In this document: piece after piece, positions 25,675 to 34,889 of the stretch | Layout: the number at the start of each line of letters is the position of its first letter | How positions within the stretch are numbered: the first letter of the stretch is position 1 | Source: RGIG4034 sp045576455 | GTDB taxonomy: Bacteria > Bacillota > Clostridia > Lachnospirales > Lachnospiraceae | DNA length: 64,000 nucleotides | NCBI GenBank assembly: GCA_045576455.1 | Contig: JAZNGM010000004.1 | Coordinates: 62,001-126,000, forward strand | Direction: 5' to 3' | The notes under the pieces: generated by a model | The model's input: the letters and a program-made list of their open reading frames with translations, nothing else | Databases searched by the model: none | Told to the model about the DNA's origin: nothing | Made by a program: the position numbers and the translations under genes

Positions 25675-26910
25675 TTAAGCATTATACTTCTTCATAACAA
25701 TAGTAGCATTGTGACCGCCGAATCCAAGTGAGTTAGACATAGCGTATTCAACTTTTACGTTTCTTCCTTCATTAGGAACAATGTCAAGATCACATTCCGG
25801 ATCCTCTACCTGATAGTTAATGGTAGCCGGTACATAGTCATTGTAAATACTGAGTGCGGAAATAACACCTTCTACCGCGCCGCTCGCACCGAGTAAGTGA
25901 CCGGTCATTGATTTGGTTGAACTTACCATTAATTTGTCAGCATGGGCACCAAAAGCAGTTCTGATAGCTTTTGTCTCTCCCTTATCATTTAACGGTGTAG
26001 ATGTTCCATGTGCATTGATATATGTAATATCTTCCGGATTTACTTTTCCGTCTGCAAGTGCCTGCTTCATACAAGCTGCTGCCATGCTTCCGTCTTCAAG
26101 CGGAGCTGTAATATGATGTGCATCACAGTTTGCTCCATATCCTACAAATTCACAATAAATCTTAGCACCACGCTTAACCGCATGCTCATACTCTTCAAGG
26201 ATAAGCATTGCAGAACCTTCACCCATAACAAATCCGCTACGCTCTTTATCAAAAGGAATAGATGCACGATTTGGGTCAGTCGCTTTTGAAAGCGCCTGAA
26301 GGGAAGTAAATCCGCCTACGCCAAGCTGTACGATACTTGCTTCTGCACCACCGCAAATCATAACTTCCGCATAACCGTCACGGATATGACGGAAAGCATC
26401 ACCGATAGCGTTTGTAGCACTGGCACATGCCGTAACTACACAGCTGCACATTCCATGGAAGCCGTACTCAATTGCTATTCTTCCTGCTGCCATATTGGAA
26501 ATAATCATCGGAATAAAGTGAGGGGATACTCTGTCAAATCCCTTTTCAAGACCTTTTTCACATTCCTGCTGAATAGTTCCGATTCCGCCGATACCACTTG
26601 AAACAAGAACACCACATCTGTTTAAGTCTTCTTTTTCAAGATCAAGTGCAGAATCCTTAACAGCTTCTGCTGCCGCAATCATGGCAAACTGGTTATAGCG
26701 GTCCATTCTACGACATTCTCTTTTATCCAAAAAATCTTCCGGTACAAAATCTTTAACTTCACCGGCAAGCTTAACCTTGTTTTCCGTTGTGTCAAACAAT
26801 GTAATAGGAGCGATTCCGCACTTTCCCTGCTTAATTGCTTCCCATGTTTCAGCTACATTATGTCCGATTGGTGTAATAGCACCAAGTCCTGTTACAACTA
26901 CCCTTCTCAT
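25675..26910 (-). CDS. fabF: 3-oxoacyl-ACP synthase II
   Basis: A 411-residue condensing enzyme. Catalytic cysteine in VVTACASATNAIGDA and two histidines in NAHGTSTPLND and STKSMTGHLLGASG form the Cys-His-His triad of elongating ketoacyl synthases. Start chosen at 26910: GGAGG lies 9 bases upstream, and its ATG overlaps the fabG stop in ATGA. An upstream in-frame ATG at 26934 lies within the end of fabG. Confidence 0.96.
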   Translation of the reverse strand: MRRVVVTGLGAITPIGHNVAETWEAIKQGKCGIAPITLFDTTENKVKLAGEVKDFVPEDFLDKRECRRMDRYNQFAMIAAAEAVKDSALDLEKEDLNRCGVLVSSGIGGIGTIQQECEKGLEKGFDRVSPHFIPMIISNMAAGRIAIEYGFHGMCSCVVTACASATNAIGDAFRHIRDGYAEVMICGGAEASIVQLGVGGFTSLQALSKATDPNRASIPFDKERSGFVMGEGSAMLILEEYEHAVKRGAKIYCEFVGYGANCDAHHITAPLEDGSMAAACMKQALADGKVNPEDITYINAHGTSTPLNDKGETKAIRTAFGAHADKLMVSSTKSMTGHLLGASGAVEGVISALSIYNDYVPATINYQVEDPECDLDIVPNEGRNVKVEYAMSNSLGFGGHNATIVMKKYNA

Positions 26911-27650
26911 ATTGCCATACCTCCATCTACACAAATTACCTGTCCCGTAATATAACGGCTGTCTTCACTTGCAAGGAATGCTACAAGATTTGCAACATCC
27001 TCTGCTTTGCCGGCTTCTTTAAAAGGAATGCCTTCCATAAGCTTCGTTCTTGCCGCTTCATTAATTGCATTTGTCATATCGGTTTCAATCATACCGGGAG
27101 CAACTGCGTTTACTGTAATCTTTCTTGAACCAAGTTCTCTTGCAAGTGATTTTGTCATACCGATAACGGCAGCTTTACTTGCTGAATAATTTACCTGTCC
27201 CGCATTTCCGATAATACCAACAACACTGCTCATGTTGATGATATGTCCGGCACGCTGTTTTAACATAATCTTAGATACGGCACGTAACATATAGAAAGTA
27301 CCTTTAAGATTAACATCAATTACCGCATCCAATTCTTCATTGGTCATTCTTCCAAGGAGATTGTCACGTGTAATTCCTGCATTGTTAACAAGAACATCAA
27401 TACGGCCTTCACCGAATTCTGCTGCTTCTTTAACCAATCTGTCGCAATCTTCCGGATTCGCAATATCTGCTTTTACGGCAAGTGCCTTAACGCCGAATTC
27501 TTCACACATAGCTACCGTCTTTAATGCTTCCGCATCAGATGCCTGATAATTCAAAACAACGTCCATACCGTCCTTAGCAAGTCTTACACAAACTGCACGT
27601 CCGATACCACGGCTTCCGCCTGTTACAAGAGCTACTTTTCTCTTATCCAT
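26907..27650 (-). CDS. fabG: 3-oxoacyl-ACP reductase
   Basis: A 247-residue short-chain dehydrogenase reducing beta-ketoacyl-ACP with NADPH. TGGSRGIGRAV binds the cofactor, NNAGITRDNLLGRM is the family's NNAG motif, and Ser with Tyr-x3-Lys appear in SSVVGIIGNAGQVNYSASKA. The start overlaps the end of fabD by 8 bases, and the stop overlaps fabF by 4, so the three genes are translationally coupled. Confidence 0.96.
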   Translation of the reverse strand: MDKRKVALVTGGSRGIGRAVCVRLAKDGMDVVLNYQASDAEALKTVAMCEEFGVKALAVKADIANPEDCDRLVKEAAEFGEGRIDVLVNNAGITRDNLLGRMTNEELDAVIDVNLKGTFYMLRAVSKIMLKQRAGHIINMSSVVGIIGNAGQVNYSASKAAVIGMTKSLARELGSRKITVNAVAPGMIETDMTNAINEAARTKLMEGIPFKEAGKAEDVANLVAFLASEDSRYITGQVICVDGGMAI

Positions 27651-28590
27651 TGAACTTATCCCCTTCCTGTAAAATCTTATCTAAGTCTTCCGCCGTCTCG
27701 ATATTGTAAATATTGATTTCTTTACCAAGTTCCTTAGCGGTTTTCTTTAAAAATCCTGATAATGCATTACCCGGTCCGATTTCAATAAAATTCTCAGCGC
27801 CTTCATTTAAAAGAGCTACTAAGGAATCTTCAAAACGAACGCTGTTCTGTACCTGTTTTACCATGAGTTCCTTCATATCTTCGTTCTCATCATAAAACTT
27901 ACCGGTAACGTTCATAACAACCGGAATCTGCGGTTTCTTCCATTCAAAAGTATCAAAGTATTTTTGAAGTGCATCTCCTGCCGGCTTCATAAAGCTTGTA
28001 TGGAACGGTCCGCTTACATTAAGTCTTACGCAACGTCTTGCTCCCTTTTCCTTAAGATAGCTTTCTGTTGCTGCTACTGCTTTTTCTTCGCCGCAGATAA
28101 CATACTGGCCCGGGCAGTTGTAATTAGCAACAATTACATATCCTTCCCCTTTACAAGCTTCGCAAGCTTCTTCCACAACTTCCTTGGTCATTCCAAGGAT
28201 AGCACTCATACTGCACTCACAGCCTCTGGCTGCTTCTGTCATAGCTTTTCCACGGAAAGCTGTTAAGTTGATATAAGTATTGGCATCCATTACGCCTGCA
28301 ACATAAAGTGCACCATATTCACCAAGACTTAATCCGCAAGCAGCATCCGGCTTAATATTGTTTTTTAAGAGAACATCTGTAACACCTGCTGCAAATGTAG
28401 CCATACAAGGCTGTGTATTCTCTGTCTGGGATAATTCCTCAAGACTTCCTTCATGCATAAGCTTAACTACATCTTTTTCAAGATTTACATTATCCGCAAT
28501 GTTACGGTATTCAGCATATTTTTCATAAATATCCTTACCCATTCCGGCTTTCTGGCTTCCCTGTCCTGCATATAAAAATACTGTCTTCAC
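27643..28590 (-). CDS. fabD: Malonyl-CoA:ACP transacylase
   Basis: A 315-residue acyltransferase that loads malonate onto ACP. FLYAGQGSQKAGMG is the oxyanion-hole start, GLSLGEYGAL contains the catalytic serine, and the partner histidine appears in SGPFHTSFMKPA. Length is normal. It lies between fabK and fabG with an 8-base overlap to the latter. Confidence 0.95.
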   Translation of the reverse strand: MKTVFLYAGQGSQKAGMGKDIYEKYAEYRNIADNVNLEKDVVKLMHEGSLEELSQTENTQPCMATFAAGVTDVLLKNNIKPDAACGLSLGEYGALYVAGVMDANTYINLTAFRGKAMTEAARGCECSMSAILGMTKEVVEEACEACKGEGYVIVANYNCPGQYVICGEEKAVAATESYLKEKGARRCVRLNVSGPFHTSFMKPAGDALQKYFDTFEWKKPQIPVVMNVTGKFYDENEDMKELMVKQVQNSVRFEDSLVALLNEGAENFIEIGPGNALSGFLKKTAKELGKEINIYNIETAEDLDKILQEGDKFNG

Positions 28591-28606
28591 TGTCGTTCTC
28601 CTCCAG

Positions 28607-29536
28607 TTATGCTTCTACCAGGTTCTTAGCTACTTCAAGATACTGGTTATACATATCATCAAAAATTTCTGCAATTGTCTTAATCTCTTTAAGCTGTCCT
28701 ACAACCTGTCCTGCCATAAGAGAACCGTTTCTTGTATCACCTTCAAAAACAGCTCTTCTTAAAGAACCTAATGTGAACTGCTCAAGTTCCATCTTGTCGG
28801 CTCCTGCTTTTTCCATTTTGATGTATTCTCTTGCCATAACGTTCTTAATAATTCTTACAGGAGTTCCCGTAATTCTTCCGGTTACGGTTGTATCATTATC
28901 TTTTGCCTTAAGTACGGCTTCTTTATATGCCTCGTGAATCGGACATTCTACAGATGCAAGGAGACAAGTTCCTACCTGAACACCTACAGCGCCTAAAGAA
29001 AATGCTGCTGCAAGCTGTCTTCCGTCTGCAATACCACCGGCTGCAATTACAGGAATATTCACTGCATCAATAACCTGAGGAACTAATGTCATTGTTGTCA
29101 TTTCACCTACGTGTCCGCCACTTTCGGTTCCTTCTGCAATAACTGCATCAGCGCCTTCAGACTCCATCTTTCTTGCGAGAATACAGCTGGAAACAACCGG
29201 CATAACAAACATGCCATGTTCTTTCCACATTTTCATATATTTACCCGGGTTTCCTGCACCTGTTGTAACTACTTTGATATCCTCGTCAACAAGAAGCTGT
29301 GCCATCTCATCAACCTGCGGATTCATAAGCATAAGGTTTACACCAAACGGCTTATCTGTAAGTTCTTTACATTTTCTGATATTGTCACGGAGCATATCGG
29401 TTGTCATTCCGCCTGCACCAATCAAACCAAGTCCACCTGCATTACTTACTGCTGCTGCAAACTCACCTGTTGCGATATTTGCCATACCACCCTGAATAAA
29501 CGGGTATTTGATTCCTAACATTTTGTCTAGTCTCAT
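28607..29536 (-). CDS. fabK: Enoyl-ACP reductase, FMN-dependent
   Basis: A 309-residue nitronate monooxygenase-fold flavoenzyme, the FabK type of enoyl-ACP reductase that is resistant to triclosan. Visible motifs are YPFIQGGMANIATGEFAAAV, GGLGLIGAGG, the FMN phosphate region IPVIAAGGIADGRQLAAAFS and GAVGVQVGTCLLA. The start at 29536 has AAGGGAATT upstream; an earlier in-frame ATG (29596) lacks one. No FabI is in the window, consistent with a FabK-only organism. Confidence 0.94.
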   Translation of the reverse strand: MRLDKMLGIKYPFIQGGMANIATGEFAAAVSNAGGLGLIGAGGMTTDMLRDNIRKCKELTDKPFGVNLMLMNPQVDEMAQLLVDEDIKVVTTGAGNPGKYMKMWKEHGMFVMPVVSSCILARKMESEGADAVIAEGTESGGHVGEMTTMTLVPQVIDAVNIPVIAAGGIADGRQLAAAFSLGAVGVQVGTCLLASVECPIHEAYKEAVLKAKDNDTTVTGRITGTPVRIIKNVMAREYIKMEKAGADKMELEQFTLGSLRRAVFEGDTRNGSLMAGQVVGQLKEIKTIAEIFDDMYNQYLEVAKNLVEA

Positions 29537-29604
29537 TTTAATTCCCTTTCTGTATGTATTCTCACTAGTTGTTCTATTATATATAAAACCTCTCACACGC
29601 TTCT

Positions 29605-30552
29605 TTATACTTCAAATAACAAGCTGCTCCATACAAATCCTGCACCGAAACCGATGCTGAGCACCTTCATACCTGATTTTAATTTACCTTCACGCATTAA
29701 TTCATCCATTGCAATCGGAATACTTGCTGCGGAAGTGTTACCAAATCTGTCTATATTTACATAGAACTTATGCGCATGTTCCGGATACTGCTTCTGCACA
29801 TGTTCTATAATTCTCAAATTAGCCTGATGTACAATTACATAATCTACATCATCCATTGTCATTCCTGCATCACTAAGTACTGTCTTAACACCCTCTGAAA
29901 GTACTGTTACCGCAAAACGGAATACCTTGTTGCCTGCCATAAAGATTTTAGCGCCTTCTTTACCTACACCAACGCAGTTAAGCGGTTCAAAATCACCTCT
30001 TGACCAACATCTTTGTACATAAAGATTATCTGCAAGTTCAATAATTGCAGCACCTGAACCATCTCCGAAAAGGATACAAGACGCACGGTCTGTATAATCC
30101 GCAATTCGCGACAACTCCTCAGCACCTACCACAAGAGCATATTTCTTCTTACTGTTAAGCAAAATACCGCGGCAGATATTAAGTCCATATAAAAATCCTG
30201 CACATGCTGCACTTACGTCAAAGGACATTGTCTCATCTTCAAGGCCCAACGCATTCTGAATCATACAGGATACTGTAGGGAAAGCGTAATCAGGTGTTGT
30301 AGTTGCAACAAGAATGGTGCCGATTTCATTTACATCGAAATCACCTAACTCCTGTGCTCTCTTTACTGCATTTTTAGCTGCTTCAATAGCAAGACTCATA
30401 CAGCTTTCTTCCTGACACACGTGTCTTTGGCGTACGCCGGTTCTTGTACGAATCCATTCATCATTTGTATCAACAAATGTGCTTAATTCATCATTGTCCA
30501 TTATTTTTGCAGGAACTGCGTGTCCTGTCGCTACGATACGTATTCCGTTCAT
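29605..30552 (-). CDS. fabH: 3-oxoacyl-ACP synthase III
   Basis: A 315-residue initiating condensing enzyme joining acetyl- or branched acyl-CoA to malonyl-ACP. Catalytic Cys in FDVSAACAGFLYGLN, His in VIVHQANLRIIEH and Asn in FGNTSAASIPIA form the Cys-His-Asn triad. GIRIVATGHAVPAKIMDN opens the protein. It follows acpP by 144 bases, which hold a hairpin (30629-30654). Confidence 0.95.
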   Translation of the reverse strand: MNGIRIVATGHAVPAKIMDNDELSTFVDTNDEWIRTRTGVRQRHVCQEESCMSLAIEAAKNAVKRAQELGDFDVNEIGTILVATTTPDYAFPTVSCMIQNALGLEDETMSFDVSAACAGFLYGLNICRGILLNSKKKYALVVGAEELSRIADYTDRASCILFGDGSGAAIIELADNLYVQRCWSRGDFEPLNCVGVGKEGAKIFMAGNKVFRFAVTVLSEGVKTVLSDAGMTMDDVDYVIVHQANLRIIEHVQKQYPEHAHKFYVNIDRFGNTSAASIPIAMDELMREGKLKSGMKVLSIGFGAGFVWSSLLFEV

Positions 30553-30628
30553 CTCTACCTTCTTTCCGGTGTATTAATTCCGTCTGTTTCTCTTTTTTTC
30601 AATAATTTTCCCAAGATGCTTTAAGAAA

Positions 30629-30654
30629 TGGCGGATAACCACTATCATCCGCCA
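30629..30654 (-). terminator. Hairpin between acpP and fabH, possible attenuator
   Basis: Perfect 8-bp GC-rich stem (TGGCGGAT and its complement) with a 10-base loop. On the minus strand it is followed by TTTCTT, not a long U run, so it may only partly stop transcription or stabilise the acpP mRNA, which is usually needed in excess of the fab mRNA. Confidence 0.55.
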
Positions 30655-30696
30655 CTACTCTAACATCTTCGGTGATTTTCATCTGTCCTTCGCTTA

Positions 30697-30927
30697 TTAT
30701 GCTACGTTATTGTCGATGTATGTAACGATGTCTCTTACTGTAGCAAACTTAGCTACTTCTTCATCAGGAATAGAAATTCCGTATGCTTCTTCTAATGCCA
30801 TATTAAGTTCCATAGCATCAAGTGAGTCGATTCCAAGATCATCACCTAACTTAGCGTCAAGTGTGATTGACTCTGCATCAATGTTAACTGTTTCAACAAT
30901 AATTTCTTTTACTTTTTCGAATGACAT
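30697..30927 (-). CDS. acpP: Acyl carrier protein
   Basis: A 76-residue acidic protein with the phosphopantetheine serine in LGIDSLDAMELNMALEEAY. It carries the growing acyl chain between the Fab enzymes. GGAGG lies 8 bases before the ATG. It is the first gene of the fab operon. Confidence 0.97.
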   Translation of the reverse strand: MSFEKVKEIIVETVNIDAESITLDAKLGDDLGIDSLDAMELNMALEEAYGISIPDEEVAKFATVRDIVTYIDNNVA

Positions 30928-30995
30928 TTCTCAATTCCTCCATGTGATTTTGTTTAAAAATTAGTTAAATATTTTGAGATAAATGTTACTAGCCT

Positions 30996-31012
30996 ATTTT
31001 AATCATCAAAAT
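30996..31012. promoter_or_regulatory. 17-bp palindrome over the acpP -10 box, candidate MarR/FabT operator
   Basis: ATTTTGATGATTAAAAT on the minus strand: 8-bp half sites around a central base with one mismatch. It includes the whole -10 hexamer and part of the spacer, so a bound protein would block RNA polymerase. Shape and A/T-rich ends resemble FabT sites of lactic bacteria (AGTTTGAC-n-GTCAAATT class), and a MarR gene closes the operon. Confidence 0.6.
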
Positions 31013-31024
31013 TTTTAGTGTCAA
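30996..31024 (-). promoter_or_regulatory. Promoter of the acpP-fab operon
   Basis: TTGACA (31019-31024) and TAAAAT (30996-31001) on the minus strand with 17-base spacing, about 69 bases before acpP. Confidence 0.85.
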
Positions 31025-31086
31025 CGCTTTAAGCGTCCGGCACATGATACAAATTAAAAGCTTTTGTCTGCCATGTTTTAAAAGCC

Positions 31087-31115
31087 TTGAAATATAAGGA
31101 TTTAAGGAATACAAT
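31087..31115 (+). promoter_or_regulatory. Promoter of the MATE exporter
   Basis: TTGAAA (31087-31092) and TACAAT (31110-31115), spacer 17 bases, 55 bases before the start codon. Divergent from the fab promoter. Confidence 0.6.
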
Positions 31116-31170
31116 GGAATACAATAAAGATTAATGAGATAGTTAATACTATAAGAAAAGAGTTGAGATT

Positions 31171-32520
31171 ATGAATTTTTTACCCAAAAAAGATACTTTT
31201 AAAAGCGCTTTCTCCATAGCATGGCCTGCTATTCTTGAATCTTTTTTTGTCGCATTTGTCGGTCTTGTGGATTCCTTCATGGTAAGTTCCCTCGGTTCGA
31301 ATGCCGTCGCTGCCGTCGGTCTTACAACCCAGCCTAAATTTCTGGGACTTTCCCTATTCTTTGCAACCAATGTTGCCGTATCCGCACTTGTCGCCCGAAG
31401 AAAAGGTGAACAAAAAAGAGACTCCGCTAACAACATAGCACTGACCGCCTTTATCTTTGTTATCTTTGCCGGTATCGTGATAAGTACCCTGTTAACTGTT
31501 TTTGCAAGTCCCATTATGCATCTGTGCGGTTCCGAACCCGAAACCCACGATGATGCCGTTTTATATTATCAAATCATAATGGGAGGTATGATTTTCAATT
31601 GCCTTCAGATGATTATTTGTGCTGCGCAACGTGGTTCAGGCTACACCAAAATTACCCTCAGAACACACCTTGCCTCCAATATTGTAAACGTAATATTTAA
31701 TTATTTGCTGATTGGAGGAAATTTTGGTTTCCCGGCATTAGGCATAAAAGGAGCAGCCCTTGCTACCGTGCTCGGTACGGTCGTTGCATGCATTATGAGT
31801 TTTGCTTCCGTCATGAATAAAGACCGCTTTATAAGCATTCCTTATATAATAAAAGAAAAAATACGCCCTTCCTTAACTGCTGCCAAAAATCTTCTCCGCA
31901 TCGGTTACAGCATCTTCTTTGAACAGATACTCATGCGTATAGGTTTTATGACAACTGCCATTATCGCAGCAGATTGCGGAACCAATGCCATGGCAGCCCA
32001 TCAGGTCGGCATGAACATTATGGGGCTTTCTTTTTCGTTCGGTGACGGATTACAAGCAGCCGCCGTAGCGCTCATCGGCCAAAGCCTGGGAGCAAAAGAA
32101 CCCCAAAAAGCCAAAGAATACGGTAAAACCTGCCAGTTCATGGGATTCTGTATTTCCCTGTGTTTAGCTATCATTTACTTTTTCGGTGCCAGACCGCTTT
32201 ACTCCTTGTTCTTTAAAGAGGAAGTCATCATCGGTTACGGCGTACAAATTATGCAAATTATCATAATAACCTGTATCTTCCAGATATCCCAGGTTATCTA
32301 TACCGGTTGTTTACGGGGAGCCGGTGACACTTTATATACTGCCATCAGTTCCACCATAAACGTAACTATTATCCGTTCCGGTGTAGCATATGCCTGCTGT
32401 TATCTGTTTAATCTCGGTATCGCCGGTGTATGGCTCGGCATTTTAGCAGACCAGATCGGACGCCTTGTTATGTCTTACATACGTTTTAAAAAAGGAAAGT
32501 GGGTAAAGATTAAAATTTAG
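31171..32520 (+). CDS. MATE family efflux transporter
   Basis: A 449-residue multidrug/toxin exporter with twelve predicted helices in two similar halves: the first from AWPAILESFFVAFVGLVDSFMV, the second from LRIGYSIFFEQILMRIGFM. The repeated GLTTQPKFLGLSLFFATNVAVSALVARRKGE and GLSFSFGDGLQAAAVALIGQSLGAKEP regions are typical of the NorM/DinF superfamily. Such pumps use sodium or proton gradients. Substrate unknown. It is monocistronic and converges on the oxidoreductase cluster. Confidence 0.93.
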   Translation: MNFLPKKDTFKSAFSIAWPAILESFFVAFVGLVDSFMVSSLGSNAVAAVGLTTQPKFLGLSLFFATNVAVSALVARRKGEQKRDSANNIALTAFIFVIFAGIVISTLLTVFASPIMHLCGSEPETHDDAVLYYQIIMGGMIFNCLQMIICAAQRGSGYTKITLRTHLASNIVNVIFNYLLIGGNFGFPALGIKGAALATVLGTVVACIMSFASVMNKDRFISIPYIIKEKIRPSLTAAKNLLRIGYSIFFEQILMRIGFMTTAIIAADCGTNAMAAHQVGMNIMGLSFSFGDGLQAAAVALIGQSLGAKEPQKAKEYGKTCQFMGFCISLCLAIIYFFGARPLYSLFFKEEVIIGYGVQIMQIIIITCIFQISQVIYTGCLRGAGDTLYTAISSTINVTIIRSGVAYACCYLFNLGIAGVWLGILADQIGRLVMSYIRFKKGKWVKIKI

Positions 32521-32550
32521 CATCACTGCTATCATTGCCACCTTGGCTTT

Positions 32551-33681
32551 TTACCAGTTCACCGCCCAGCGTTGTTTATACTCTGCTGATGTAATATCGC
32601 TTACTTCGCCCTGATGATAATTCGATTTATCTGCCAGGGCTTTTAATTTTCTGTCAAACGCTTCCGTATCAAACGGAATGGTTATTTCTTTATTGCCGGA
32701 CCAATCCGACAAATACGCTGCATTTGATATAGTTAGTTCATTAATACCGTCATAGCCCGGTGCAATTAAGTCGGCGTTGTGAAGTACTGCATCCGCAAAG
32801 TTTTTTAGTATTCCCTTGTGTGCAGTTTCAGCTTCTTCCTGCTTAATCTCCGTATACTCTATTTCACCGCTTTTATCCTCTTTTATACGCCACCACTTAA
32901 GCATTCCGTTTTCAAGAACAATCTTACCCCGCGTACCGGATATCTCCAAACGGTTGGTTCCCGGGTATTCTCCCGTAGAAGTAATAAATACACCGGTTGC
33001 CCCATTCTCATATTTTGTATAAATGGTAGCATCATCTTCTACTTCAATCTTATGGTATTTACCCACATTACAAAATGCCGTAACGCTCTTTGGCATACCG
33101 CAAATCCATTGCCACAAGTCAAGGTTATGCGGTGCCTGGTTAATAAGCACGCCGCCACCTTCCCCCGACCAGGTAGCACGCCAGTCACCGGAATCATAAT
33201 AATCCTGTGATCTGTACCAGTTTGTAACTATCCAGACGGTACGTATAAGTTCACCTAATTGCCCGCTCTTTACCATCTCTCTTGCCTTATTAAAAAGCGG
33301 GTTGGTACGCTGATTAAACATAATACCAAAAACTTTTCCTGATTTTTCAGCCACTTCGTTCATTGCCTGCACTTCTGAAACAGATATATCTGCCGGTTTT
33401 TCAATTAACACGTGTAAGCCTGCGTTAAATGCCTGTGTAGCCATCTCTGCATGCAGCCTGTGCGGTACCGCAACAAGCACCGCATCTGCCACCTTGTCTT
33501 TAAGCAAGGCGCTGTAATCCGTGTAAGACAACACCTTGGGAAATTTTTCCACAAAGGATTCCACCCTGTTTTCTGCAAGGTCACATACGGCAGAAAGCGT
33601 CATGCCTTCTATCTCGCCATTGGCTATGCAGTTTGCATGTGCCGTTCCCATATTACCCATACCGATAACTGCTATCTTCAT
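32551..33681 (-). CDS. Gfo/Idh/MocA family oxidoreductase (copy 1)
   Basis: A 376-residue NAD(P)-dependent sugar dehydrogenase. MKIAVIGMGNMGTAHANCI is the Rossmann glycine motif; HVLIEKPADISV carries the EKP lysine; GEGGGVLINQAPHNLDLWQW includes the catalytic Asp/His region. A large half is parallel to the next gene, including an almost identical run around SGxWRATWxGEGGGVL, so the two are tandem paralogues. It is third gene of an AraC-linked cluster, 18 bases after copy 2. Substrate unknown. Confidence 0.92.
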   Translation of the reverse strand: MKIAVIGMGNMGTAHANCIANGEIEGMTLSAVCDLAENRVESFVEKFPKVLSYTDYSALLKDKVADAVLVAVPHRLHAEMATQAFNAGLHVLIEKPADISVSEVQAMNEVAEKSGKVFGIMFNQRTNPLFNKAREMVKSGQLGELIRTVWIVTNWYRSQDYYDSGDWRATWSGEGGGVLINQAPHNLDLWQWICGMPKSVTAFCNVGKYHKIEVEDDATIYTKYENGATGVFITSTGEYPGTNRLEISGTRGKIVLENGMLKWWRIKEDKSGEIEYTEIKQEEAETAHKGILKNFADAVLHNADLIAPGYDGINELTISNAAYLSDWSGNKEITIPFDTEAFDRKLKALADKSNYHQGEVSDITSAEYKQRWAVNW

Positions 33682-33699
33682 ACCTTATCTCCCTCAAGA

Positions 33700-34872
33700 C
33701 TATTTATTGCCGTTATAGCTGTTGCTGGTGTCAGCTACAACCGCACGCACGTCTTTTTTTATACGCGATGTAGCTACGCGCTTCATAAGTTCATCATAGT
33801 ATATTTCTTCATCAAAAGGAATAGCTATCTCTTTTCCAAGGAAAGAAGACAAGTGCATCGCATTGGAAAGAATAAGTCCATTAATTCCTTCTTTTCCGTC
33901 AGCCACCAGTTTTCCGCCGTGTAAAATAGCATCTGCCCATGCATTGAGCACACCGGTATGTTGCGGGTTCTGTCCGTCCGTTTCAACCTCAAGCACCGTA
34001 CTGTTAACATTTCCGAACGGGATTTTATTAGTCTTACTAAACTCCGGTTCACTCATTTCATATTCTTCCATAATGAGTTTGTTATGCTCTACTATAAACT
34101 TCGCTTTATCCATCTGGATTTCCAAACGGTTGGTTCCTTTCGCATCTCCGGTAGTCGTAATAAATACACCGGTAGCGCCATTTTCATATTCTACGTATGC
34201 CGTCACATCATCTTCCACTTCAATATCATGCCACTTTCCATAATGAAGATGTGCCTGCACCTTCACCGGCATACCGCATATCCACTGCCATAAATCAAGC
34301 TGGTGCGGACACTGGTTCAATAAAACGCCGCCACCTTCTCCTGCCCAGGTAGCACGCCAATTTCCCGAATCATAATAGCATTGTGATCTGTACCAGTCCG
34401 TGATAATCCAGTTGGTACGGCGGATTGAACCATAGTTTCCCGACTGTACAAGTTCACGAAGTTTTCTGTATACGCAGTTGGTACGCTGGTTGAACATCAT
34501 TCCGAACACAACCTCCGGGTGTTTGTCCGCTTCCTCGTTCATTAAACGGACCTGTTTTGAATACACACCTGCCGGTTTTTCCACCATTACATGAATACCG
34601 CGTTTCATACACTCTATCGCATAGGTCGTGTGGTCATAATGCGGTACTGCAATAAGACAGCTGTCAATCAAGCCACTATCTAACATCTCTTCTGCTGTTG
34701 CAAAACAGGTAACTTCACCCTTGTATTCCTCTTTTGCCCATGCAAGGCGTTCTTTATTAATATCCGCTACTGCCACAAGTTCAATTTCAGGACACATACC
34801 ATTTCTCACACTGCCCGCATGGCCTGTACCCATATTTCCTATTCCGATAATACCCAGTTTAATTTTTTTCAT
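33700..34872 (-). CDS. Gfo/Idh/MocA family oxidoreductase (copy 2)
   Basis: A 390-residue paralogue of the neighbouring gene: KKIKLGIIGIGNMGTGHAGS nucleotide-binding motif, HVMVEKPAGVYSKQ lysine motif, GEGGGVLLNQCPHQLDLWQW active-site region. I place the start at the ATG at 34872 with GGGGG eight bases upstream; the same site precludes a GTG at 34887. It lies 17 bases after the epimerase-like gene. Two different dehydrogenases with one TIM-barrel enzyme suggest stepwise oxidation, isomerisation or cleavage, and re-reduction of a sugar or cyclitol. Confidence 0.92.
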   Translation of the reverse strand: MKKIKLGIIGIGNMGTGHAGSVRNGMCPEIELVAVADINKERLAWAKEEYKGEVTCFATAEEMLDSGLIDSCLIAVPHYDHTTYAIECMKRGIHVMVEKPAGVYSKQVRLMNEEADKHPEVVFGMMFNQRTNCVYRKLRELVQSGNYGSIRRTNWIITDWYRSQCYYDSGNWRATWAGEGGGVLLNQCPHQLDLWQWICGMPVKVQAHLHYGKWHDIEVEDDVTAYVEYENGATGVFITTTGDAKGTNRLEIQMDKAKFIVEHNKLIMEEYEMSEPEFSKTNKIPFGNVNSTVLEVETDGQNPQHTGVLNAWADAILHGGKLVADGKEGINGLILSNAMHLSSFLGKEIAIPFDEEIYYDELMKRVATSRIKKDVRAVVADTSNSYNGNK

Positions 34873-34889
34873 TATTCTTTCCCCCACTT

